A DNA stretch of 50,124 nucleotides from Candidatus Saccharimonadota bacterium (lineage in GTDB: Bacteria > Patescibacteriota > Saccharimonadia > Saccharimonadales > UBA4665): contig PLYP01000011.1 in the NCBI GenBank assembly GCA_003153395.1, positions 1 to 50,124 of the forward strand, given 5' to 3'. Numbering within the stretch: the first letter of the stretch is position 1; every line of letters starts with the position of its first letter. A program made the translations under genes and the position numbers. Below, one piece after another: positions 41,089 to 49,297 of this stretch. Below the pieces are notes generated by a model. It saw only the letters and a program-made list of their open reading frames with translations, was not told the origin of the DNA and ran no database searches.

Positions 41089-41910
41089 ATGAGTGAACAA
41101 AACCCAAGTAATAACGGGACTCAAGCTTTAATGGCTCCTGACTTGGTTATCGGTGGTGCTTTCACTGTTGATTGGATGCTCCCAATGTATGGCAAATTAT
41201 TGGAAGGACCAACTTCAGTAGAAATACCAGCTTCCGAAAGATACGTGCCACTACCCAGACAACTACTGCAAGATAAAGATGAAATGGTCGCGGTGGCAAG
41301 CAGAAGAGCTATTGCTCTGTTTAATAGACTTGAGCGCCCAATGGTTGGGATAGGCCATTCGACAGGTGCATTAGTGTTAGAACAATTAGTTATGTTATAT
41401 CCGGATATGTTTTCTGATGCCGTACATTTAAGCGGAGCGCACGACGGGATTAAAGAAGAGACTATTTCCGTTAAAGGACTAGCAAAAATACATGGTAATA
41501 GAGAAGAGTACGAACATATTCTCCACGATTCAGACCACATGGTGGATCACCGCCAACGTCGAGCCGAACATTGGCCCGATCACGTTGGTCTTTCAATTAT
41601 TTCTACAACTTTAGACAATTTAGTTAGATTACCTCACGGCTTAGCTGTCGAACTCGCTAATGATAAGAAGGCTGCCAAATTAGTGCTAGGAATTGCTCAA
41701 CCATTTCTAAGACTCGTTCCTGGAATGCCAAAAGACGCTAAATCTTTATCAATTATACCTTTTGAGCACTGTTTTGTACCACGACACCCTGCCGTAATTA
41801 AGTATGTAAGAGGTGTAAGATTAGCTGCTGAACATAAAAAAACCTCAACATTTGTTATTCCCGATACAATTCCGGAAAGTTCCACAGAGCTAGTATCGGC
41901 AGCAGCATAG
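41089..41910 (+). CDS. Alpha/beta hydrolase-like protein
   Basis: A 273-residue protein from ATG 41089; an in-frame TTG at 41062 would add nine residues without support. The nucleophile elbow GHSTG (89-93, Ser91) in PMVGIGHSTGALVLEQL is typical of lipase or esterase hydrolases. The next strand, DAVHLSGAHDG, also fits. Candidate catalytic His and Asp lie later (IPFEHCFVPRHPAVI near 226-240) but I cannot assign them firmly. No signal peptide. It is transcribed divergently from gatC and converges with the 163-aa gene after 15 bases. Substrate unknown. Confidence 0.75.
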   Translation: MSEQNPSNNGTQALMAPDLVIGGAFTVDWMLPMYGKLLEGPTSVEIPASERYVPLPRQLLQDKDEMVAVASRRAIALFNRLERPMVGIGHSTGALVLEQLVMLYPDMFSDAVHLSGAHDGIKEETISVKGLAKIHGNREEYEHILHDSDHMVDHRQRRAEHWPDHVGLSIISTTLDNLVRLPHGLAVELANDKKAAKLVLGIAQPFLRLVPGMPKDAKSLSIIPFEHCFVPRHPAVIKYVRGVRLAAEHKKTSTFVIPDTIPESSTELVSAAA

Positions 41911-41925
41911 CTGATTATAATTCTC

Positions 41926-42417
41926 TTATTTTCTAATTATTGGTATGCCTGGTAAACTGGCTGCTATTTCCTCAAGAGTAAATATACCTATGGGTTGAGT
42001 GTTCTCAGGCTGATAGAACAACTCACCTGGCACATAGAAACCAGGCGTAAATCTAATGTCTGGCTTTAATTTGCACCCTATCAAATATTCATTAGCCCAT
42101 TCGCTATTTTTACCGAATTTAAATTCTGGCGGAAAAGTACCAATATAGCTATTATCCCATTCAAAATAGCCTATTGCCGGTACGATAACGTCCCTTTTCG
42201 ACGATAAAGTTTCATACCATTCAATAACGTCTTCTGTATGAATAGCAACAACGCCAATTATATCTTCCCTACGGTCCTTATAATCATCGGCGTTTAAAAA
42301 TGATTCTAATCCAAAGGATACTACTTCACCTTTAGGATCCTGCTTGAACTGTTCTGGTACAGCGTGGCTCCAATTAACTTTGAGATATGGGCTGTTCCTT
42401 CTTTGCAAAAGATCCAT
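41926..42417 (-). CDS. Hypothetical protein, 163 aa
   Basis: Not recognised. Rich in aromatic residues and Pro (WSHAVPEQF, GYFEWDNSYIGTFPPEF, FTPGFYVPGELFYQPE), soluble-looking, with no membrane segment. It starts at ATG 42417 with AAAGGG 8 bases upstream and a TAGAAT -10-like hexamer before that. It lies 58 bases beyond uvrB on the same strand. The composition suggests a compact beta-rich fold, but no function can be proposed. Confidence 0.7.
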   Translation of the reverse strand: MDLLQRRNSPYLKVNWSHAVPEQFKQDPKGEVVSFGLESFLNADDYKDRREDIIGVVAIHTEDVIEWYETLSSKRDVIVPAIGYFEWDNSYIGTFPPEFKFGKNSEWANEYLIGCKLKPDIRFTPGFYVPGELFYQPENTQPIGIFTLEEIAASLPGIPIIRK

Positions 42418-42475
42418 TATCTTGCCCTTTATTCTACGTCTAGGTTGAGGATATTCTTCACTAAATTTGCTCAGA

Positions 42476-44449
42476 TTATTTTGTCTCCATCTTATTTTTT
42501 ATATCGTTAATTATGTCTCTGATTTCTGCGGCTGTTTCAAATTGTAGATTTGCGGACGCCAATTCCATTTGTCCGGTAAGATCCTTTACTATGGAGCCAT
42601 ATTCATCTTTAGGAATCTTTCTTAAGTCAAGCTTAGCCCTTTTTGCTTCCTCCGAAAGGTCAGGCCGCATTCCTTTCTCTATAGCTCTACTTATTCCCGT
42701 AGGCGTAATATTGTGCTCAGTATTATATTTCTCCTGCAAAATTCGACGTCTATTAGTTTCATCGATAGTTTTTTTCATGCTGTTAGTCACGCGGTCTGCG
42801 TACATCAGCACTCTGCCCTCTTCGTGCCTAGCAGCGCGTCCAACGGTTTGAGTCAGAGCCTGTTCACTTCTTAAGAAGCCTTCCTTGTCAGCGTCCAATA
42901 TTGCTACTAACGCGACCTCGGGTAGGTCCAGGCCTTCGCGCAGAAGATTTATGCCAATAAGAACGTCGTACACGCCAAGCCGTAAGTCTCTCAGGATATC
43001 GCTGCGGTCTAGGGTATCTATATCGCTATGAAGATAGGCGACTTTAAGATTAATTTCCTGCAGATATTCGGCCAGGTCTTCACTCATTCTTTTTGTAAGC
43101 GTAGTAATTAGCACCCTATGATGCTTGTCTATTGTGATTTTAAGTTCATTTATTAAGTCGTCTATCTGCCCTTCTATTGGTCTGACTTCAATCTTAGGAT
43201 CAAGCAACCCTGTCGGTCTAATAACTTGCTGGGCCGGTTCAGGACTTCTGGTAAGTTCATACTCGGCAGGTGTCGCGCTGACGTAAATTGCTTTATTAAT
43301 ATGCCTTTCAAACTCAGTGAAAGTAAGTGGTCGGTTATCTAGCGCACTTGGCAGCCGGAAGCCATGTTCAACTAATACTTCTTTTCTAGCCCGGTCGCCG
43401 TTATACATACCTCTTACTTGAGGTATTGTCATATGCGATTCATCTACTACTAATAAGTAGTCATCAGGGAAATAATCCATTAATGTGGCTGGTTGTTCCC
43501 CGGGCTCGCGGTTAGTTAGATAACGGGAATAGTTTTCAATGCCCTTAACGAACCCTGTTTCTTCTAGCATTTCTAAATCAAAACGAGTTCTTTGTTCTAG
43601 CCTTTGAGCTTCCAAAAGTTTACCTTGTGATTTAAATAGTTTTAAGCGCTCACTTAACTCCTGTTCGATACTACCCAAGGCAACCTTTAATTTGTCTTGT
43701 GGTGTTACGTAATGTGATCCTGGGAAGATTTTATATGAATCAAGTTCAGCTAATATCTCTCCGGTCAAAGGATCGACTTTAGTTATTCGCTCGACTTCAT
43801 CTCCGAAAAAGTCCATTCTGTAAGCTAGCTCTTCACCTGCCGGAAAAACATCGACTACATCGCCTCTTACCCTAAAAGTGCTACGGTGAAAATCTATATC
43901 ATTACGCTGATACTGGATATCGGTAAGTTGCCTTAAGAACTTATCCCTTACCTTTCGCTCTCCCCTTTTCACGTCAATCGATAGTCCGTTGTAATCCTCT
44001 ACAGAACCTATGCCGTATATACAGCTGACGCTGGCCACAATGATCACGTCTTTTCGGCTTAACAATGAATCAGTAGCGGCGTGTCTCAGCCTGTCGATTT
44101 CCTCGTTTATCTGTGAATCTTTCTCTATAAATGTATCCGACCTTGGGATGTATGCTTCTGGCTGATAATAATCGAAGTAACTAACGAAATAATGGACAGC
44201 ATTATCCGGAAAGAATTTTTTAAACTCGCTATAAAGCTGAGCGGCAAGCGTTTTATTATGACTAAGAACAAGTGTCGGTTTTTGAACGTTTTGAATAACA
44301 TTCGCAACTGAGAAAGTTTTGCCTGAACCAGTTACTCCCAACAAAGTTTGGTTGCGTAATCCTTCTTTTAGGCCGTCAGTTAGCTGCTTAATTGCAGTTG
44401 GCTGGTCTCCGGTTGGCTTAAAATCACTCTCAAGTCTTAGTCTATTCAT
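42476..44449 (-). CDS. uvrB: UvrABC excision repair helicase subunit UvrB
   Basis: Damage-verifying helicase-like subunit of nucleotide excision repair; 657 residues. Walker A is GVTGSGKT (38-45). The damage-clamping beta-hairpin is in [19 protein letters not shown] (about 92-110). DESH-type Walker B is in [11 protein letters not shown]. The helicase motif region is [17 protein letters not shown]-terminal UVR domain ([20 protein letters not shown]) recruits UvrC. The ATG is exactly 6 bases after TGTTACAAT, so the message is predicted to be leaderless. Confidence 0.97.
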   Translation of the reverse strand: MNRLRLESDFKPTGDQPTAIKQLTDGLKEGLRNQTLLGVTGSGKTFSVANVIQNVQKPTLVLSHNKTLAAQLYSEFKKFFPDNAVHYFVSYFDYYQPEAYIPRSDTFIEKDSQINEEIDRLRHAATDSLLSRKDVIIVASVSCIYGIGSVEDYNGLSIDVKRGERKVRDKFLRQLTDIQYQRNDIDFHRSTFRVRGDVVDVFPAGEELAYRMDFFGDEVERITKVDPLTGEILAELDSYKIFPGSHYVTPQDKLKVALGSIEQELSERLKLFKSQGKLLEAQRLEQRTRFDLEMLEETGFVKGIENYSRYLTNREPGEQPATLMDYFPDDYLLVVDESHMTIPQVRGMYNGDRARKEVLVEHGFRLPSALDNRPLTFTEFERHINKAIYVSATPAEYELTRSPEPAQQVIRPTGLLDPKIEVRPIEGQIDDLINELKITIDKHHRVLITTLTKRMSEDLAEYLQEINLKVAYLHSDIDTLDRSDILRDLRLGVYDVLIGINLLREGLDLPEVALVAILDADKEGFLRSEQALTQTVGRAARHEEGRVLMYADRVTNSMKKTIDETNRRRILQEKYNTEHNITPTGISRAIEKGMRPDLSEEAKRAKLDLRKIPKDEYGSIVKDLTGQMELASANLQFETAAEIRDIINDIKNKMETK

Positions 44450-44455
44450 CTATTA

Positions 44456-44464
44456 ATTGTAACA
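44456..44464 (-). promoter_or_regulatory. Extended -10 of uvrB
   Basis: TGT-TACAAT on the minus strand, 6 bases before ATG 44449; predicted +1 is the A of the start codon. Confidence 0.6.
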
Positions 44465-44489
44465 AGGTTTATTAGTAGATTGTTATGAG

Positions 44490-45182
44490 CTATCCCCTAA
44501 ATTTTAAAGTACGATTTACTATAAGCTCAAAATCGGTATGAACATTTTTTGATGGAATTAAATTATTTGGTGCCTGAACGTATTGGGCGACATAAGTATT
44601 TCCATTAGTAAAGAATATATAGCGCATGGTAAAACTATTATTTGGGTACGAACCTAAAGGAGGTTTGCCACTAATCTCAAGCAAGCCAGTTGTTTTAACT
44701 CCAGGCACACCGCTTACGTCCAGATGCTTTATCGTTATATTTTTATAGTTAGTACTATTCAGAGCATATTTAGCTGTTTGGTCTCCAAGATAAGACGCTA
44801 CATATACCTGTCCTTGATTTAGAGCCGGACATTTTATTACCGACTTGCTATCCGGACCAATGTATAGGGCTCTGTCAAAATATCCTGCCGGGCAGAGTTT
44901 CCTACTAGTTTGCTGTACCCACGTCGCCGGATATTTCAAGCTAAATAATCCTTCTTGGTTGCTATAGATTGTCCAGTTAGCGGTTACAGAAGCTGGAGGA
45001 AGTGAAGCTTTAATAGGTTTAATACCCTCCGTAATTTTATTGGCGTCCGCTAGCGTATTACTTGCTCGCTTATTTGATATATATACGTAGTAACCGGTGC
45101 CGCCTACCAAAAGTAAAATTAGCAGTACTAAAACGAGCTTTAGCCATGAGAAGTGTCGTTGCTTTTTATTTCTGACAGGCAT
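44490..45182 (-). CDS. Membrane-anchored PsbP-like extracytoplasmic protein
   Basis: A 230-residue protein with a basic N-terminus (MPVRNKKQRH), one membrane helix (about 13-34) and an extracytoplasmic domain. The segment EGLFSLKYPATWVQ resembles the start of PsbP-like or DUF1795-type domains, which often open with F-x-[FL]-x-YP-x-x-W. Two cysteines (in KLCPAGYFD and VIKCPAL) could form a disulfide. Function unknown; probably a surface protein. It is separated from uvrB by 40 bases holding the uvrB -10 box. Confidence 0.75.
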   Translation of the reverse strand: MPVRNKKQRHFSWLKLVLVLLILLLVGGTGYYVYISNKRASNTLADANKITEGIKPIKASLPPASVTANWTIYSNQEGLFSLKYPATWVQQTSRKLCPAGYFDRALYIGPDSKSVIKCPALNQGQVYVASYLGDQTAKYALNSTNYKNITIKHLDVSGVPGVKTTGLLEISGKPPLGSYPNNSFTMRYIFFTNGNTYVAQYVQAPNNLIPSKNVHTDFELIVNRTLKFRG

Positions 45183-45228
45183 TGTTAGTATCCAAAAATA
45201 TTTTCTCTAATATAAACTATTAAATTTA

Positions 45229-45879
45229 TTAACCAGCATGGGGACGAGGTGGGTCCATTTTCATGAACCAGTCTAAATCGTGCTTCATTAACTGGTTATG
45301 AATGTCTTTATATTTTTCGTCCAATATCTTAATTATCTTATCTACCAGTCTCTGAGGGTCATCATCATACACTACCAGGCTTTCGTAGGGGGGCTCTAGA
45401 ACCTTCATTAGCTCTGGTATCTCATCAGCTGTGCCTCCGCTACCTAAGAGTATACCGCAGGGCTTGTGGGCTTCTAACGCGGACGTGAATTCGTGAAGAC
45501 TGCCAAATCTGCCGCCAATAGTAATAAGGGCGTCACTGGATTGTACTAGATAAAGGTCACGGCCCACATAATGAAGGCCAGTAAAATTTATAAAATCAAA
45601 GCAGCTGCTAGGCAATCGATATTTTCGAAGGTGCTCCCTTAAACTTACCGCTGGTGAAAAGCCTATACTCATACCTCCGGCTTCACTGGCGCCCTTAGCA
45701 GCATAATAGGGTAAACCGACGGTTGCACCGGTCGTAAGAATATGTCCAGATTTCGCAATAGCTTCTCCAACGTCTTTGGCCCTTGAGGCTGCCGACTGTA
45801 CTGTATCTCCTGAAGCAGCACCCGATACGCAAATGGAATATCTTAATAAATGTTTACTGGTATGCGTAGCCGGGCTCAC
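45229..45879 (-). CDS. LOG/SLOG family Rossmann-fold protein
   Basis: A 216-residue protein of the LOG (lysine-decarboxylase-like) superfamily. It has an N-terminal nucleotide-binding beta strand (YSICVSGAASGD), GATVGLPYYAAKGASEAGG (51-69), the loop with SSDALITIGGRFGSLHE (114-130) in place of the usual PGGxGTxxE, then E136. Relatives cleave nucleotide 5'-monophosphates or bind nucleotide signals; the Thr of GGxGT is Ser127 here and the motif is shifted (GGRFGS), so activity is uncertain. GTG 45879 overlaps the stop of the 418-aa gene by 4 bases (GTGA), so the two are coupled. Confidence 0.85.
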   Translation of the reverse strand: MSPATHTSKHLLRYSICVSGAASGDTVQSAASRAKDVGEAIAKSGHILTTGATVGLPYYAAKGASEAGGMSIGFSPAVSLREHLRKYRLPSSCFDFINFTGLHYVGRDLYLVQSSDALITIGGRFGSLHEFTSALEAHKPCGILLGSGGTADEIPELMKVLEPPYESLVVYDDDPQRLVDKIIKILDEKYKDIHNQLMKHDLDWFMKMDPPRPHAG

Positions 45880-47132
45880 GAAATTATACTTTCTTCAGCA
45901 AGCTGAGGCTGCATTTCCAGTAGTAGACTTCGCTCCACATTTTCATGGCTTAAGTATCTCAGAAGAAGCTCGTGCCATAGCGATTGCTGGAAATAGCTGA
46001 CTATACGATTCTCATAAGAAAGTTTATTGCACAGATTTAAGGCACTATCGATAATATTGAAAGATACTGGCTTGCCACCACCACCGCCATCTGCTTGGCC
46101 TAAGTAATTAGCGCCTTTCCAGAATTCAAAAGACGGCTCTATTTTGGCCAAAGTCTTTTCAATGGGATGCCAGACTAAATCTTCCATTTCCAAATAAGGT
46201 TCAAAAATTTCATCCTTAATGCTTCCCGATATCTTTGCATAGTATCTATGTATTAGGTGCCACGGCATCGGTTTATCTATCAGCGTTGAGGTTAGTAATG
46301 GAACGCCGTCACTAATACTAGCTACTAAGCTTCCAAAATCCGCTTTTACTAGATTAAACTTTAAAAAAGAGGAGCTGGCTCGTATTTCATTTACTTCGTG
46401 AAGAGCTAAACATAGGCTTGCCGTAACCGCTCCTTCTGGTACTAGCTTTTGCTCAAGTGGAAAGAATATTATGGCTCCAAGTTCCTTGAAGCTTATAAAA
46501 TTATGTTTAGATTCAATAACAGTTTTGCTAGCAAGCTTATCCCAGCTTTTTCCTTTAGGATAAAGAATGCTGATACTTTTGTCTTCAAAGTCCGTTGGTT
46601 TCAGCTTTTTATAATGATCTTTTAGTTTTTTCTGCCAGCCTTCAGATTCAGTGATTGATGCAGCAGCAAGAATCAATACTGGAGATTCGTGCTTTAGCAT
46701 CGAATCAAGCGAGCGATAGCCTAGGGTTCTCATAGTTTTTTTGGGTGATAAGTCGCGGAGAACAGACCTTAAGCGGCTTGATTTTATAGCAAAGCAGCGT
46801 AAATCATCGCTGTACTTTTTAATTGCTAAAACCATTCCCTCAACCGGATCTGCTTCTGCTGATATTTGGGTAGCAGCAAGTGTGCGCAGAGTTCTTGTTA
46901 GATTTCTGTCGTCATTCTTAATTCTTTCGTTCAATGCCTGATAAAGCTCATAAGACGTTGTATCTCTGGGGTCTAAATTTAACTGGCTTAGTTTGCCGTG
47001 CGATAAAGACTTTATCTCGCCCGTAATCCTGATGTCTGCAGCAGGATGGCCGTTGGCGGACTCTAGCTTACTTATACCACGGCGGAAATATGGTTCGCGC
47101 GCATCTAGTGACTCTGATAAAAATCTTGTCAT
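45876..47132 (-). CDS. Uncharacterised 418-aa protein coupled to the LOG-like gene
   Basis: Not assigned to a named family, though a segment like LDPRDTTSYELYQALNERI (53-71) is something I recall from Saccharibacteria proteins of unknown function. Soluble-looking, with no membrane helix. Notable parts are AEADPVEGMVLAIKKYSDDL, a likely helical stretch WQKKLKDHYKKLKP, a LHEVNEIRAS segment, and a glycine run GQADGGGGGKP (about 350-360). It starts at ATG 47132 and ends in TGA within the GTG start of the LOG-like gene, so both products are made together and may act in one process. Confidence 0.75.
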   Translation of the reverse strand: MTRFLSESLDAREPYFRRGISKLESANGHPAADIRITGEIKSLSHGKLSQLNLDPRDTTSYELYQALNERIKNDDRNLTRTLRTLAATQISAEADPVEGMVLAIKKYSDDLRCFAIKSSRLRSVLRDLSPKKTMRTLGYRSLDSMLKHESPVLILAAASITESEGWQKKLKDHYKKLKPTDFEDKSISILYPKGKSWDKLASKTVIESKHNFISFKELGAIIFFPLEQKLVPEGAVTASLCLALHEVNEIRASSSFLKFNLVKADFGSLVASISDGVPLLTSTLIDKPMPWHLIHRYYAKISGSIKDEIFEPYLEMEDLVWHPIEKTLAKIEPSFEFWKGANYLGQADGGGGGKPVSFNIIDSALNLCNKLSYENRIVSYFQQSLWHELLLRYLSHENVERSLLLEMQPQLAEESIIS

Positions 47133-47188
47133 TGTATTATTACTTTTACGTATTTACTTTTTATCTACTATTTTTCCAAAAATCTTGA

Positions 47189-47214
47189 TTAATCTCCTGT
47201 CTATTACAGATTAA
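47189..47214. repeat. Inverted repeat between the PfkB gene and the 418-aa gene
   Basis: TTAATCT (47189-47195) and AGATTAA (47208-47214) with inner CTGT/ACAG pairing across a 5-base centre. It lies upstream of the 418-aa gene and downstream of the PfkB-family gene on the same strand. It has no U-run suited to a terminator and could be an operator; support is weak. Confidence 0.35.
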
Positions 47215-47246
47215 CATAAGCAGCAAGCGAAATGAATATGCTTTAT

Positions 47247-48251
47247 TTACTGAAGCTTAGTCGGCTTGTACCAATCAGGTGAATGTTTAAGGTACTGCTC
47301 AATTTCTTCATCATTCAGTAATCCGGCTTGGGCGCCGACTTTTTGGACAACGTTCATAGAATTTATTGGTGCCCACTGCAGGGCTCCTTCGATACTATTA
47401 CCCTTTATCAAAGCAGCCACAAAAGTAGAGGCGAAAGCATCCCCTGCACCTGTTCGGTCTAATGGTGGTGCTGGATCTGGATATAGCGGCATGCTTAGAC
47501 GTTGATGACCATCTGAGGTATATGCGCCGTTAGGTCCATCGGTAATAACTACAATTTTTGGACCTAACTCATGCAAATGATTGAATAGATCGTTAATATC
47601 CTCGTGATTACCGCCGCCGACGATAACTGCTTCCTCTCTGTTCAATATAAGAACTTCACTTCGCTGGTAAATCTTTTTAAGTCTTTCGGCTCCTGCTTCC
47701 ATTTGAAAAGTCCCGGGCTGGAAAGCTAGTTTTACGTCAGGAACTTTTTCTAGCCAATCTGACACCTGATCATGATATTCAATAGCGTGTTCACTAATAG
47801 AGCTAAAATATACCCACTTTGGAGTTTCGTTTGGCGTAAGGTGAGGCCAGTGGTAATCATATTCTTCGTGCTTTATAAGGATAGTTCTTTCGTCGCCGAA
47901 CCATAAGACGTAATGGTAATTACTTTTTTTATCGGGGTTAATCCTTACAAAACGAGTATCTACCTTATTCTTGTGAAGCGCAGCGATCATATCTCTTCCG
48001 TGAGCATCGCCGCCGACATTAGTTACGAACGCGCTGTGAAGCCCTAGTCGAGAAAAAGCAACTGCCGCATTACTGGCATTGCCTACAGCTTCTATAACTT
48101 CCGCATGATCATATGGAATTTTTGTGCCAAAAGGCATGGCTATCCATTTACCTTCTTCATTCTCGTAAGTTTGAGCATGTTCAGGTAATAACTTTATAAA
48201 TGCATCAGTTACTATGTCGCCGATACTTACTACATCTGGTTGCTCTGCCAA
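47247..48251 (-). CDS. PfkB-family carbohydrate kinase
   Basis: Ribokinase-fold sugar kinase; 334 residues. The N-terminal VVSIGDIVTD and GNASNAAVAFSRLG (57-70) are the sugar-binding segments. VTNVGGDAHGRDM follows. The anion-hole and catalytic-base motif RTGAGDAF (266-273, base Asp271) is intact. PfkB members phosphorylate ribose, fructose, fructose-6-phosphate, nucleosides and others, so the substrate is open; the neighbouring aldolase makes a phosphofructokinase-like role worth considering. The start is TTG 48251, 8 bases after a GGGTGG ribosome-binding site. Promoter TTGTTA-17-TAAACT. Confidence 0.92.
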   Translation of the reverse strand: MAEQPDVVSIGDIVTDAFIKLLPEHAQTYENEEGKWIAMPFGTKIPYDHAEVIEAVGNASNAAVAFSRLGLHSAFVTNVGGDAHGRDMIAALHKNKVDTRFVRINPDKKSNYHYVLWFGDERTILIKHEEYDYHWPHLTPNETPKWVYFSSISEHAIEYHDQVSDWLEKVPDVKLAFQPGTFQMEAGAERLKKIYQRSEVLILNREEAVIVGGGNHEDINDLFNHLHELGPKIVVITDGPNGAYTSDGHQRLSMPLYPDPAPPLDRTGAGDAFASTFVAALIKGNSIEGALQWAPINSMNVVQKVGAQAGLLNDEEIEQYLKHSPDWYKPTKLQ

Positions 48252-48299
48252 AGTTTGTGCCCACCCTTATTAATTTAGAAAATCTATAAAGCTCTCAAT

Positions 48300-48328
48300 A
48301 GTTTAACAATTAGCCATAAGCATAACAA
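48300..48328 (-). promoter_or_regulatory. Promoter of the PfkB-family gene
   Basis: Minus strand -35 TTGTTA (48323-48328), 17-base spacer, -10 TAAACT (48300-48305). The leader of about 42 bases carries GGGTGG before the TTG start. This indicates transcription separate from the aldolase gene upstream. Confidence 0.6.
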
Positions 48329-48333
48329 GTAAA

Positions 48334-49248
48334 CTAAGGTTTCGCTTTTCCAGCTGAATTGAAATCTTCAATTTTTGATTCTACAACAGCCTGGACAGAA
48401 GATATTACTTCCTTGGAAATTAGTTTAGCCACCGAATACTCATTGGGGTTTTCTTTTAAAACTTTTTCCAAAGCTGTCCGGTAGGCATAGCGCATATCAC
48501 TGTTTATATTAATCTTACTGACACCAATTGCTACGGCATCCCTAAAGTAGTGGCCTGGCGTATCACTGCCACCGTGAAGACTAATATTACAAGACAACGC
48601 ATTTCTTATTTCCTGAAGCAGATCTAGATCTAACTTTTTTGGAACCGGGTATTTGCCATGAAGATTTCCAATTGCGGCCGCGTAAGTATCTATGCCCGTG
48701 GCATCAACAAATGCTTTAGCGCCTTTTGGGTCACTAAAAGTTTTCTTAATTTCTTCGTAATCTATATCTTCTTTAAAGACATTAGAGCCGCCGCCGAAAT
48801 AATGGGGCTCACTTTCTACTAATGCGCCTGTTAACTGTGCGTAATCTACTACCTCTTTGGTAGCGGCTATTATTTCGTCATCCGTGGCTTCATGATTAGC
48901 TTGGCTTACGTCTATATGTATAAATTCAAAGCCGGCTTCTATGCCGGATTTCGCAGCGTCAACGCTTGGACTATGATCCAGGTTTATATATATTTCAACG
49001 CCAAACTGACTTCTATAGTTGTCGACCAAATCTCTGACGTTATCTAGCCCAATATCGTCCACTTCGCCTTGGCTTACTTCAACTAGCACCGGAGCGTTTT
49101 TGTTTAACGCGGCTTGAATAACTGCCTTCAGCGTCGCTTGGTCATCTAAATTAAAAGCGCCGAAAGCCCATTTGTTTTCTCTGGCTTCGGCCATTCTGAT
49201 TCTAGCTTTGGCACAATTAAGTCGAATCTGTCTTAAGTTTAGAGGCAT
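48334..49248 (-). CDS. fba: Class II fructose-bisphosphate aldolase family
   Basis: Zinc-dependent aldolase interconverting fructose-1,6-bisphosphate and two triose phosphates (tagatose-bisphosphate aldolases are close relatives); 304 residues from ATG 49248. Zn and active-site segments: NLDHSPS (89-95, Asp91, His92), SEPHYFGGG (146-154), NLHGKYP (195-201, His197) and LHGGSDTPG (224-232, His225), then KININSDMR for phosphate binding. The start is fixed by a promoter whose -10 ends 6 bases before this ATG. Longer versions from upstream TTG codons would contain the promoter and overlap the preceding gene. Confidence 0.93.
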   Translation of the reverse strand: MPLNLRQIRLNCAKARIRMAEARENKWAFGAFNLDDQATLKAVIQAALNKNAPVLVEVSQGEVDDIGLDNVRDLVDNYRSQFGVEIYINLDHSPSVDAAKSGIEAGFEFIHIDVSQANHEATDDEIIAATKEVVDYAQLTGALVESEPHYFGGGSNVFKEDIDYEEIKKTFSDPKGAKAFVDATGIDTYAAAIGNLHGKYPVPKKLDLDLLQEIRNALSCNISLHGGSDTPGHYFRDAVAIGVSKININSDMRYAYRTALEKVLKENPNEYSVAKLISKEVISSVQAVVESKIEDFNSAGKAKP

Positions 49249-49254
49249 GCAGCT

Positions 49255-49283
49255 AGTATATCCGCTAACGCTTGTTTGGCCAA
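49255..49283 (-). promoter_or_regulatory. fba promoter
   Basis: Minus strand -35 TTGGCC (49278-49283), 17-base spacer, -10 TATACT (49255-49260), 6 bases to ATG 49248. Predicted leaderless transcript. Confidence 0.7.
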
Positions 49284-49297
49284 CAATAGGCAGATAT

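Noticed and set aside
47165-47190. ATTTTT/AAAAAT hairpin upstream of the 418-aa gene
   Set aside because: The repeat encloses a 2-base loop and is pure A/T; it is probably chance in AT-rich DNA.
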